10,362 bases of DNA, from the NCBI GenBank assembly GCA_034211115.1, contig JAXHTH010000224.1:1-10362 (forward strand). Direction: 5' to 3'. This DNA comes from JAXHTH01 sp034211115. GTDB lineage: Bacteria; Planctomycetota; Phycisphaerae; Phycisphaerales; SM1A02. Shown piece by piece: positions 1-5,971 of this stretch (the stretch's first letter is position 1; every line of letters begins with the position of its first letter). Position numbers and translations under genes: made by a program. The notes below the pieces were generated by a model. The model was not told where the DNA came from and searched no databases. It saw only the letters and a list, made by a program, of their open reading frames with translations.

Positions 1-1076
1 TTGCGCTTGTCCGGCGATTCCCGGCCCGTCTCCTTCGCCGGGGCAGGCCTCGCCGCGGCGCGCTCCGCCTCCGCCGCGGCCAGCTCCTGCTCGAGCCGCT
101 CGCCCGGACGCGGGCAGGTCTCCGGATCCAGCAGCTCCTCGAGGGGCACGGCGATCTCGCGCTGATCGTGCTCCAGACGCACGAGCACGAGCTGCACGAG
201 CACCTTCGAATCGACGACCACGCCCGGACCTTCGACGGTACCCACTCGGGTATTGCGCTTCGGCAGGTTGGCCTTCAGCTCGCGATAGGTCTGATCCTCG
301 TAGCGCAGGCAGCACATGAGCCGCCCGCACCGGCCGGAAATCTTCAGCGGGTCGAGGGTGGCCTTCTGGAGCTTGGCGGCCTTCATCGAGACGGGCTTGA
401 GCACCTTCAGGAAGCTCTTGCAGCAGCAGTACTGGCCGCAGCGCTCGTAGTCGGCGACGAGTCGGGCCTCGTCCCGCGCGCCGACCTGCCGCATCTCGAT
501 CCGGGTCTTGAACTCCCCGGCCAGCCGGCGGACGAGATCGCGGAAATCGACCCGCTCCTCGGCCATGTAGTAGAACGTCAGCAGCTCCCCGCCGAGGATC
601 GGCTCGACGTCGACCAGGCTCATCTTCAGGCCCAGCTCATCGACGAGGCGGCGGCAGACGAGCAGGTAGCGGCCCTTGTCCGATTCGAGCGCGGACTGCC
701 GGTTGAGATCCTCGATCCTCGCCACCCGGAGGATCTGTCCTTCGCTGTGGAAGGGGAAGTCCTTCCCGCCCGACTCCTCGATGAAGCCCAGCAGATCGTC
801 GCGCGGGATGCTCTTGTGGCACCCGGCGTTGGCGCAGGTGGTGGTGAGCATCTCGACCAGCTCGGTGCCCCGGTGCGTGCGGGCGACGAACTTCGTTCCG
901 CAGCCGGGTCGGGCGTCACCGTCGTAGGGAAGTTCGGCGATCATCCCCATGTAGCCGATCCGGACGACGATCGATTCGGGCGCGGGGGCGGCGGCGGACC
1001 ACTCCTGCTCCGTCATCGCCGAGCGGTGATGGGGATTGGCGTCGGTCTCGAAGACCGGCAGGGGATCGATGGGCAT
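1..1076 (-). CDS. PSP1-domain protein, RicT/YaaT-like (3' end outside window)
   Basis: The visible 358 residues match the PSP1/RicT family. In Bacillus subtilis, RicT (YaaT) joins RicA and RicF in a cytosolic Fe-S complex that affects RNase Y-dependent mRNA maturation and sporulation; whether that role holds here is unknown. The diagnostic part is residues 213-260: a cysteine cluster (C213, C217-C219), then PVSMKAAKLQ, then ISGRCGRLMCCLRYE with C250, C255 and C256. An unusual stretch at about 78-118 follows the first beta strands and holds a C81-x4-C86-H87 group. From about residue 325 the tail is Ala/Glu/Arg-rich and probably disordered. The start at 1076 gives MPIDPLPVFE; a second in-frame ATG at 1016 (MTEQEWS) is possible, and neither has a clear Shine-Dalgarno sequence. 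The stop codon lies beyond base 1. The gene is divergent from the antiporter. Family is secure, function is not. Confidence 0.9.
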   Translation of the reverse strand, partial: MPIDPLPVFETDANPHHRSAMTEQEWSAAAPAPESIVVRIGYMGMIAELPYDGDARPGCGTKFVARTHRGTELVEMLTTTCANAGCHKSIPRDDLLGFIEESGGKDFPFHSEGQILRVARIEDLNRQSALESDKGRYLLVCRRLVDELGLKMSLVDVEPILGGELLTFYYMAEERVDFRDLVRRLAGEFKTRIEMRQVGARDEARLVADYERCGQYCCCKSFLKVLKPVSMKAAKLQKATLDPLKISGRCGRLMCCLRYEDQTYRELKANLPKRNTRVGTVEGPGVVVDSKVLVQLVLVRLEHDQREIAVPLEELLDPETCPRPGERLEQELAAAEAERAAARPAPAKETGRESPDKR

Positions 1077-1081
1077 GGGGG

Positions 1082-1211
1082 AATCTCATCGCGTCGCCGC
1101 GGCGCGCGGAGCGATCGCGGCGGGAGAATACAAGCCATTCTGTCGTCGGGATTTAGGGTTCCAGCCCCGGCGTCACCCGACAGGAACGCCGGCTCCAGGC
1201 GCGATGAGATT
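1082..1211. repeat. 12-bp perfect inverted repeat flanking the divergent promoter region
   Basis: AATCTCATCGCG at 1082-1093 is the exact reverse complement of CGCGATGAGATT at 1200-1211, with 106 bases between. The left arm starts 6 bp upstream of the PSP1 start codon; the right arm lies about 50 bp upstream of the antiporter's candidate -10. It could be a pair of operator half-sites, a long-range RNA stem in the PSP1 leader, or a relic of a small inserted element. The sequence alone does not decide. Confidence 0.6.
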
Positions 1212-1258
1212 GCGCCTCTCATGATAGCGGCAATCGCCGGCCGTCGCCGGGCGGATCG

Positions 1259-1267
1259 TGCTACAGT
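1259..1267 (+). promoter_or_regulatory. Candidate extended -10 promoter of the antiporter gene
   Basis: TG-C-TACAGT forms an extended -10 element (TG at 1259-1260, hexamer 1262-1267). The expected transcription start is near 1274, about 20 bases before the GTG start and 45 before the alternative TTG. There is no recognisable -35, which extended -10 promoters tolerate. The same TGC-TAnnrT layout occurs before the DUF1573 gene at 8663. Confidence 0.38.
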
Positions 1268-1294
1268 GCCCTCGCCCGTCACAGACCGGCGGGC

Positions 1295-3151
1295 GTGTGC
1301 GATCCAGACGAGGGCCCCTTGAACGAGCATCTTCTTCTGCCTCTGGCCGGCATCATCGTCCTGGGCATCGCCGCCCAGTGGCTGGCGTGGCGGTTCCGCG
1401 CCCCCTCGATCCTCCTCCTGCTGCTCGTGGGCGTCCTCGCCGGGCCCGTCACCGGCCTGCTGGACCCCGATGCGCTGCTGGGGAACCTGCTCCTGCCGGT
1501 GGTGGGGCTCGCGGTGGCCCTGATCCTCTACGAGGGCGGGCTCACCCTCCGCTTCCGAGAGTTGGGCGGGGCGGGGGCGATCCTGTGGAGCCTGGTCAGC
1601 GTCGGCGCGGTGGCGACCTGGCTGCTCACCGCCGCCGCGGCCCGCTTCCTCCTCGGCCTCTCCACCGACCTGGCCATTCTCCTGGGCGCGGTGCTCGTGG
1701 TCAGCGGGCCGACGGTGATCCTCCCCCTGCTGCGCGAGATCCGGCCCCGCGGCCCGGCCGGGGCGATCCTCAAGTGGGAAGGCATCATCATCGATCCCAT
1801 CGGGGCCATGCTCGCCGTCCTCGTCTTCGAGGGCATCCTCATCAGCGGGCTGGAGGAGACGGCGTATCACGTCGCGCTGGCGATCGTGAAGACAATCGTC
1901 ATCGGCGGGGGCATCGGCATCGTCGCCGGCTTCCTGCTCGCCTTCCTCCTCCGCGTCTTCTGGATCCCCGACTACCTGGACAACCCGGTCTCGATCATGT
2001 TCGTGATCGGCGCCTACGCGGTCGCCCACCTGGTTCAGCCGGAATCGGGACTGCTGACCGCCACCGTGATGGGCATGACGCTGGCGAACCAGAAGCTGAC
2101 GGACGTGCGGCACCTCGTCGAGTTCAAGGAGAACCTGCGCGTCCTGCTCATCTCGAGCCTGTTCATCCTGCTCGCGGCGCGGATTCGCCCCGAGGCGCTG
2201 ACCGACCTGGGCTGGGGCAGCCTCGTGTTTCTCGCGGTGCTGATCGTGATCGTGCGTCCGGTGAGCGTCTGCCTGTCGTGGCTGGCGGCCCGGATGCTCG
2301 GCGCGCGGCTGCCGCTGAAGACGATGACGTTCCTGGCGCTGGTGGCCCCGCGGGGGATCGTCGCCGCGTCCGTCTCGGCCGTCTTCGCCCTGCGCCTCGC
2401 CGGCGAGGGGTTCGAAGATGCCCGGGCGCTGGTGCCGCTGACGTTTCTCGTCATCGTGGGCACGGTGGGATTCTGCTCGCTGACGGCCCCGCCCGTGGCG
2501 CGGTGGCTGAAGGTCGCCGACCCGAACCCCCAGGGCGTGCTGTTCGTCGGCGCGCACGCGTGGGTCCGGGCGGTGGCGGAGGTGCTCAGCAGCCACGGCT
2601 TCCGGGTGCTGCTCGTGGACACGAACCGTCAGAACATCGCAGCCGCCCGCCTCGCCGGACTCGAGACATATTCCGGCAGCGTGCTCGCGGAGTACGCCCT
2701 GGACGAGATGGACCTGGGCGGGCTGGGTCGGCTCATCGCCGCCACCCCCAACGACTGGATCAACGTCCTCGCCGTGCAGCGCCTCACCCGCGTCTTCAGC
2801 CGCAGCGGCGTCTATCAGCTTCCCTCGCCCGAGGAGAAGGACGACGGCAAGAGCCCGCATCGGCACCTGCACGGGCGCTGGGCGTTCGGGAAGAACGTGA
2901 CCTTCGCCAAGCTGGCCAGCCACGCCGCGCGCGGGGCGACCGTCCACGCCACGCACCTCACCGACGAGTTCACGTTCGAGTCGTACCGCGAACAATACGG
3001 CCACCACGCCGCCCCCATGTTCCTCGTGCGCGATGAGAGGCGGCTCATCGTCCTCGCCGAGGACCAGTCGATCGAGCCCAAGCCGGGGGACGTCGTCATC
3101 GGGCTGGTCGATCCGGAAGAGGAGGACACGGAAAAGCGTGAAGGCGAGTGA
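1295..3151 (+). CDS. CPA1/NhaP-type cation:proton antiporter with C-terminal TrkA (RCK-like) region
   Basis: An inner-membrane exchanger expected to swap Na+ or K+ for protons in pH and cation balance. Residues about 11-400 form a dozen or so hydrophobic segments of the sodium/hydrogen exchanger fold, with three family signatures: EGIIIDPIGA carrying the putative transport Asp167, FKENLRVLLISSLF (277-290), and APRGIVAASVSAVFAL (351-366). Asp167 follows Ile rather than the Asn of classical 'ND' CPA1 exchangers. Residues about 414-505 resemble a TrkA-N Rossmann domain (LFVGAHAW ... VLLVDTN), although the glycine loop is degenerate. Residues about 530-607 resemble an RCK-C/TrkA-C domain, ending in an acidic tail. 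The total of 618 aa suits such fusions. A GTG start at 1295 is annotated; a TTG at 1319 is preceded at 4 bases by GAGGG and would begin just before the first helix, so it is a real alternative. It converges with der after 39 bp. Confidence 0.92.
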   Translation: MCDPDEGPLNEHLLLPLAGIIVLGIAAQWLAWRFRAPSILLLLLVGVLAGPVTGLLDPDALLGNLLLPVVGLAVALILYEGGLTLRFRELGGAGAILWSLVSVGAVATWLLTAAAARFLLGLSTDLAILLGAVLVVSGPTVILPLLREIRPRGPAGAILKWEGIIIDPIGAMLAVLVFEGILISGLEETAYHVALAIVKTIVIGGGIGIVAGFLLAFLLRVFWIPDYLDNPVSIMFVIGAYAVAHLVQPESGLLTATVMGMTLANQKLTDVRHLVEFKENLRVLLISSLFILLAARIRPEALTDLGWGSLVFLAVLIVIVRPVSVCLSWLAARMLGARLPLKTMTFLALVAPRGIVAASVSAVFALRLAGEGFEDARALVPLTFLVIVGTVGFCSLTAPPVARWLKVADPNPQGVLFVGAHAWVRAVAEVLSSHGFRVLLVDTNRQNIAAARLAGLETYSGSVLAEYALDEMDLGGLGRLIAATPNDWINVLAVQRLTRVFSRSGVYQLPSPEEKDDGKSPHRHLHGRWAFGKNVTFAKLASHAARGATVHATHLTDEFTFESYREQYGHHAAPMFLVRDERRLIVLAEDQSIEPKPGDVVIGLVDPEEEDTEKREGE

Positions 3152-3190
3152 GGTGAATGCGCAGAACCCGGACCTTCCTCGCTTCGCTCG

Positions 3191-4657
3191 TCAGGCCCGG
3201 CTTCCTTCGTTGGTGCTTTCGCGCGGGGGCGGCTTCGACTTGCCGCGGCGCTTGACATCCTCCAGCGGGGCGCGCGTGCGCTGCGAGAACAACAGCCGGA
3301 TGGGCACCTCGCTGAACGGCAGCTCCTCCCGCAGACGATTGAGCAGGTATCGCTCGTAACGCCCCTCGAACAGCTTCGGCTGATTCACCTTCAGCACGAT
3401 CGTCGGCGGGTGCACGTCGATCTGGCTGGCGTAATACAGCTTCGCCTGCGTTCCGAGGCGCGAGGACGGGCCACGCTTGCGGAGGATCTCCTCGACGACG
3501 CGGTTCAACCGACCCGTCGATTCGCGATGCTCGGCCTGCTCGTGCAGGTTGAACGCCATCGCGATGAGATCGCGCAGTCCTTCTCGCTCCTCCGCGCTGA
3601 TGAAGACGATGGGCGCATAGTCCAGCCCGCGAAGCTGCTCGGTCAGGTAATCCAGATAATCGGCCGGGGCGGTCTTCGCCTCGTCGACGACGTCCCACTT
3701 GTTGACGACGATCACCGTGGGCTTGAACTGCCTCTGCAACTCCTGCGACAGCTTCTTGTCGACCTGCGACACCTCCAGCGACGCGTCGATGAGCAGCAGC
3801 GCCACGTCGGCCCGGCGGATCGAGGCGAGCATCCGGTGATACGCGTAATACTCGATGTCATCGGCGAAGCTCTTGCGCTTGCGCACGCCGGCCGTGTCGA
3901 TGGCGATCATCGTCCGTCCCTCGATCTCGAAGCGGACATCGACCGAATCGCGGGTCGTGCCGGGGACCTCGGAGACGATGACGCGCTCCTCGCCGGCGAG
4001 GGCGTTGATGAGCGTGCTCTTGCCCGCGTTGCGCTTGCCGATGATGGCGAGCTTCATCTCCGGCTCGGATTCGATTTCACTCTCCGCCTCGCCGATGCGC
4101 TCCCAGAGCGCCTCCAGGAGGTTGCGCATGCCGTAGCCGCTCGTGGCGGAGACGCAGATGGGCTCGCCGAGCCCGAACCCGGCCGCCTCCAGCCCGTGCG
4201 GGACCCACTCCTCGCCATCCACCTTGTTCGCGACCACCATCACCCGCTCGGCGCTGCCCTCCTCGCGCAGCAGGCGTGCGATCGTCTCGTCGAGGGCGGT
4301 GATCGACGCCTTCGCATCGATGACGAAGAGCACGAGCTGCGCCCGTTCGCGCGCGAGGCGGATTTGGCCCTCGATGTCGGGGGTGAGGATGGACAGGTCG
4401 ACGCCCGCCTCGTCGAAGCGCTTCCCCTCGGCCGTGTAGACGCCGTAGCCGCCGGTGTCGATGACCTCGACCAGCCGGGCCGGCGTGCCCTTGGGCGTCT
4501 CGGCCGGGGCATCGATTTCGAGGATGGTCGAGACGCGATCGCGCGTCACGCCGGGCGTGGGGTCGACGATCGACACCCGCCGCCGGGCCAGCCGGTTGAG
4601 CAGGCTCGACTTGCCCACGTTGGGCCGACCCACGATGGCCACCTGCGGCAAAGCCAT
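3191..4657 (-). CDS. der: Ribosome-associated GTPase Der (EngA)
   Basis: A cytosolic double-domain GTPase needed for maturation of the 50S ribosomal subunit. At 488 aa it shows the family order. GTPase 1 has P-loop GRPNVGKS (10-17), TPGVTRD (34-40), DTGGY (67-71), NKVD (144-147) and SAT (170-172). GTPase 2 has GKRNAGKS (207-214), PGTTRD (232-237), DTAG (254-257), NKWD (319-322) and SAEE (354-357). A KH-like domain follows (about 380-465, including NQPKLFEGRYERYLLNRLRE), then a basic Lys/Arg/Pro tail. The stretch between DTGGY and DIEGQI (94-99) is longer than usual. The ATG at 4657 is chosen because MALPQVAIVG begins directly at the first beta strand; an in-frame ATG at 4792 would add 45 residues that only translate a simple repeat. 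No Shine-Dalgarno sequence is visible, but TACAAT sits just upstream. clpS lies upstream on the same strand, 715 bp away. Confidence 0.97.
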   Translation of the reverse strand: MALPQVAIVGRPNVGKSSLLNRLARRRVSIVDPTPGVTRDRVSTILEIDAPAETPKGTPARLVEVIDTGGYGVYTAEGKRFDEAGVDLSILTPDIEGQIRLARERAQLVLFVIDAKASITALDETIARLLREEGSAERVMVVANKVDGEEWVPHGLEAAGFGLGEPICVSATSGYGMRNLLEALWERIGEAESEIESEPEMKLAIIGKRNAGKSTLINALAGEERVIVSEVPGTTRDSVDVRFEIEGRTMIAIDTAGVRKRKSFADDIEYYAYHRMLASIRRADVALLLIDASLEVSQVDKKLSQELQRQFKPTVIVVNKWDVVDEAKTAPADYLDYLTEQLRGLDYAPIVFISAEEREGLRDLIAMAFNLHEQAEHRESTGRLNRVVEEILRKRGPSSRLGTQAKLYYASQIDVHPPTIVLKVNQPKLFEGRYERYLLNRLREELPFSEVPIRLLFSQRTRAPLEDVKRRGKSKPPPRESTNEGSRA

Positions 4658-4664
4658 GACGGCG

Positions 4665-4670
4665 ATTGTA
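4665..4670 (-). promoter_or_regulatory. Candidate -10 element immediately upstream of der
   Basis: Read on the minus strand, TACAAT occupies 4670-4665, close to the TATAAT consensus. Its expected transcription start is at or within a base or two of the der ATG (4657), which would give a leaderless or nearly leaderless mRNA and fits the missing Shine-Dalgarno sequence. No -35 is recognisable; the upstream DNA is a purine-rich run and the heptamer repeat. Confidence 0.35.
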
Positions 4671-4690
4671 GACGGGAGGGGAGAGGAGGA

Positions 4691-4741
4691 GGCTTGAGGC
4701 TTGAAGACCTGAAGGCTTGGGGCTTGGGGCTTGAGGCTTGA
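4691..4741. repeat. 7-bp tandem repeat GGCTTGA/GGCTTGG
   Basis: Six heptamers occur in two blocks: 4691-4697 and 4698-4704 (GGCTTGA twice), a 9-base interruption AGACCTGAA, then 4714-4720 and 4721-4727 (GGCTTGG twice), 4728-4734 and 4735-4741 (GGCTTGA twice). The array ends about 20 bp upstream of the candidate der -10. A unit length not divisible by three, lying outside the gene, argues against a coding role. It resembles a slippage-generated microsatellite. Confidence 0.8.
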
Positions 4742-4871
4742 GGGGAGGGGCAGCGAGCCGTGCCGTCCTCGGCCACGGGTGCGTCCGGACACCCCAAGCC
4801 CCCGCCGCGAGCCGCGTGGGGGGATCGGGGGTCAGGGATCACAAGTCAGTTGGTCGCCTTGGGTCCGGTGG

Positions 4872-4925
4872 CACCGGCGTCCCGCCGGTGACATCCGCGA
4901 ACGCCTCAATGGCGTGAGGGGATGT
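4872..4925. other. Two abutting GC-rich hairpins (REP-like or structured RNA)
   Basis: The first hairpin has perfect 7-bp arms, CACCGGC (4872-4878) and GCCGGTG (4884-4890), with loop GTCCC. Directly next to it, ACATCC (4891-4896) pairs with GGATGT (4920-4925); inside are a symmetric 4x4 internal loop (GCGA opposite GAGG, allowing tandem G-A pairs) and an ACGCC/GGCGT stem (4901-4905 with 4911-4915) closing a TCAAT loop. No base separates the two hairpins. There is no T-run on either side, so an intrinsic terminator is unlikely. The stems are visible; a function is inference. Confidence 0.6.
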
Positions 4926-5000
4926 GTGTGCTGATGGGCTGCGCGGCCGGGCTCGATCTCGCGGCAGCGCACGTCCTGCGCCGCGGATCGTGAGCTGCCC

Positions 5001-5179
5001 CCGGAACGGGACGTTTTGCCCCCGAACGCGGGGTTTCCCGGACGCAGGGCTGTTTCCCGCTGTGAACGGGACTCTCCCGCTGTGAATAAGACGCTCCCGC
5101 TGTGCGGGAGGCTCTGCCGCTGTGCGGGAGGCTCTGCCGCTGCGGATACGCCGCTCCCGCAGCGTGGCCGAGTCCCTGG
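5001..5179. repeat. Degenerate 20-bp tandem repeat (minisatellite)
   Basis: Units of 20 bp follow one another without spacers. The best-kept ones start at 5060, 5080, 5100, 5120 and 5140; the 5100 and 5120 units are identical (CTGTGCGGGAGGCTCTGCCG), and the others share the start CTGTG/CTGCG and the end CTCCCG. Older diverged copies run back to about 5001 and possibly on to 5179, with one-base indels, giving roughly eight or nine units. Adjacent units can fold: CTCCCGC (5094-5100), loop TGT, GCGGGAG (5104-5110) is a perfect 7-bp stem. A 20-bp period excludes a conserved peptide repeat, and the lack of unique spacers excludes CRISPR. Confidence 0.85.
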
Positions 5180-5222
5180 CGCGGATCGCTCATCCCCGGC
5201 GACTTCCCCCCGAATGCGTCGA

Positions 5223-5279
5223 AATTCGGGACAGTCACCTATTTTCGCGGCGCCCGGAAATTGGTGACTGTCCCGGATT
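5223..5279. repeat. 57-bp near-perfect palindrome, REP/MITE-like
   Basis: The arm CGGGACAGTCACC (5227-5239) is the exact reverse complement of GGTGACTGTCCCG (5263-5275). Outside it the pairing extends through 5223-5226 with 5276-5279 (one G-U). Inside, after a T-T mismatch at 5240/5262, it continues through 5241-5247 with 5255-5261, leaving a loop of about seven bases. I recall GGTGACTGTCCC palindromes in planctomycete and other genomes near REP-associated Y1 transposases, but cannot confirm it here. No transposase gene is present in the window and no T-run follows, so a mobile-repeat relic is likelier than a terminator. Confidence 0.72.
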
Positions 5280-5372
5280 AACGATCTCCTCCTGTGGGAT
5301 CTGGATGCCGTGAAAATCCATGACGGAAGCCATTCTACCCCGAATGCCCCGGAGCAGCAGTCAGCCTGCAGC

Positions 5373-5726
5373 TCACCCCTCCGGCTCGATCGTCACCGTC
5401 AGGCGCTTGCTCGTGAACTGCTCCTGGAGGAGTTCGGCGTGCTCGCGGTGCGTGGTCAGGAGGAGGGTCAGGCCCTTCGTGTGGGCCTCGAGCATCCGCA
5501 GGATCGCCTCCTGACGGCGGAGCGTGGTCAGTTCGACGATCGCGGCGATGACATCCTCCATGTGGTTGACATCATCGTTGTGCAGCAACACCTTCCAGGG
5601 CGGCAGGCGGCGGACCTTCGGCCTCGCCGGCCGGGTCTGCACGGCGGTTCCCCCTCCATCACCTCCCGGGGTTTCCGGCCTCTCCGGCGCCCCCGGCGTA
5701 TTGGATTGCCCTTCCGACATCGTCAT
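5373..5726 (-). CDS. clpS: ATP-dependent Clp protease adaptor ClpS
   Basis: A small cytosolic adaptor that binds N-terminal destabilising residues (N-end rule) and passes those substrates to the N-domain of ClpA or ClpC for degradation by ClpP. The product is 117 aa. Residues 1-40 form a Gly/Pro-rich flexible tail. The folded core starts at PPWKVLLHNDDVNHMEDV (42-59), with the substrate-pocket N50-D51-D52, and continues to EAHTKG (80-85), where H82 matches the conserved pocket histidine; the C-terminus TVTIEPEG is typical. The ATG at 5726 is chosen because AAGGAG stands six bases before it. In-frame ATGs at 5747 and 5858 add non-conserved residues. No clpA, clpC or clpP is in the window, so its partner is encoded elsewhere. 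It is divergent from the lipoprotein gene, and der lies 715 bp downstream. Confidence 0.95.
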   Translation of the reverse strand: MTMSEGQSNTPGAPERPETPGGDGGGTAVQTRPARPKVRRLPPWKVLLHNDDVNHMEDVIAAIVELTTLRRQEAILRMLEAHTKGLTLLLTTHREHAELLQEQFTSKRLTVTIEPEG

Positions 5727-5971
5727 GACCGGCTCCTTCCGCTTCATCACACCGTCGGACTTCAGATCCGTTCCGACTTCCAGTATCGCATGAACACGCC
5801 GGCAGTCCAGACAGAAATCGAGGATTGGAAGGCCCGATGGCGATTGAGACGGCGGCAACCCCCCGTTTCCGGGGGCATTCCCGACACGTCGTGGCGGCGA
5901 TTCCGGAAGCCGATCCTGGCTTCAGGCAGGGACCTCGGAGTATCCTGACCTCTTCTTCCGGAGATTGCCAC
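5727..5971. other. Divergent intergenic region between clpS and the lipoprotein gene
   Basis: These 245 bases hold the start signals of both neighbours. On the plus side, TATCCT at 5941-5946 is a possible -10 for the lipoprotein gene, and GGAG at 5960-5963 is its Shine-Dalgarno sequence. Two small hairpins are visible: CCCCCG (5860-5865), loop TTTC, CGGGGG (5870-5875); and GAAGCC (5906-5911) with GGCTTC (5918-5923), loop GATCCT. The open frame through this region on the plus strand looks non-coding. Confidence 0.45.
5782..5809 (-). promoter_or_regulatory. Candidate promoter of clpS
   Basis: On the minus strand TGGACT (5809-5804), compared with TTGACA, is followed after 16 bp by GATACT (5787-5782), compared with TATAAT. 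A start near 5775 would give a leader of about 50 nt before the ATG at 5726. Both hexamers are imperfect, so this is only a candidate. Confidence 0.3.

Larger units (their letters stand above)
1077..1294. other. Divergent intergenic control region
   Basis: These 218 bases separate two divergent genes, so they should hold both promoters. Visible are a 12-bp inverted repeat at the two ends (separate entry), a hairpin with arms CCGGCGT (1167-1173) and ACGCCGG (1186-1192), a small GGCGC/GCGCC stem (1198-1202 with 1212-1216), and on the minus strand a TATTCT at 1130-1125 that could be the -10 of the PSP1 gene with a leader of about 40 nt. No -35 match is convincing on either strand. No small gene is supported here. 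Confidence 0.45.
4658..5372. other. Gene-free repeat island between clpS and der
   Basis: These 715 bases contain no coding region I can defend but are dense in structure: a GGCTTGA/G heptamer repeat (4691-4741), two abutting hairpins (4872-4890 and 4891-4925), a degenerate 20-bp tandem array (about 5001-5179) and a 57-bp palindrome (5223-5279). The remaining parts (about 4742-4871, 4926-5000 and 5280-5372) show only ordinary GC-rich sequence. If clpS and der were co-transcribed on the minus strand, this would be an unusually long and folded spacer; der more likely has its own promoter. Several element types gathered in one gap suggests a tolerated landing or expansion site. Confidence 0.6.

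Noticed and set aside
1013..3007. A 664-codon open frame on the minus strand opposite the antiporter.
   Set aside because: Its product is a string of His, Arg, Asp, Glu and Gln without domains, the typical mirror of a high-GC gene. The plus-strand frame has clear antiporter motifs.
1258..3036. A 592-codon plus-strand frame overlapping the antiporter in another phase.
   Set aside because: Arg/Pro/Gly-rich with no recognisable family; it overlaps a well-supported gene almost completely.
3152..3190. A possible terminator between the convergent antiporter and der genes.
   Set aside because: Only a broken stem (GCGA..GAGG with CCTC..CGC) is present and no T-run; too weak to annotate.
3410..4741. 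A 443-codon plus-strand frame opposite der.
   Set aside because: Compositional shadow of der (Asp/Leu/Arg/His-rich) with no motifs.
4658..4792. A 45-residue N-terminal extension of Der from an upstream ATG.
   Set aside because: It translates the heptamer repeat (KPQAPSL-like), and the Der family starts at the first beta strand, reached by the ATG at 4657.
5001..5179. Possible CRISPR array.
   Set aside because: Units are contiguous, degenerate and lack unique spacers; no cas genes nearby.
4906..5238. A 110-codon minus-strand frame across the 20-bp repeats.
   Set aside because: A 20-bp period shifts frame every unit, so the peptide shows no consistent repeat; composition is random-looking.
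5235..5321. A 28-codon minus-strand frame (MDFHGIQIPQEE...) entering the palindrome.
   Set aside because: No ribosome site, no homology I recognise, and its end lies inside the REP-like repeat.
5727..5858. A 44-residue extension of ClpS.
   Set aside because: ClpS proteins are short, and AAGGAG marks the ATG at 5726. The extension also overlaps the candidate promoter.
5825..5971. A longer start for the lipoprotein gene.
   Set aside because: It would place 49 residues before the signal peptide; the ATG at 5972 has a Shine-Dalgarno site and exposes the signal peptide.
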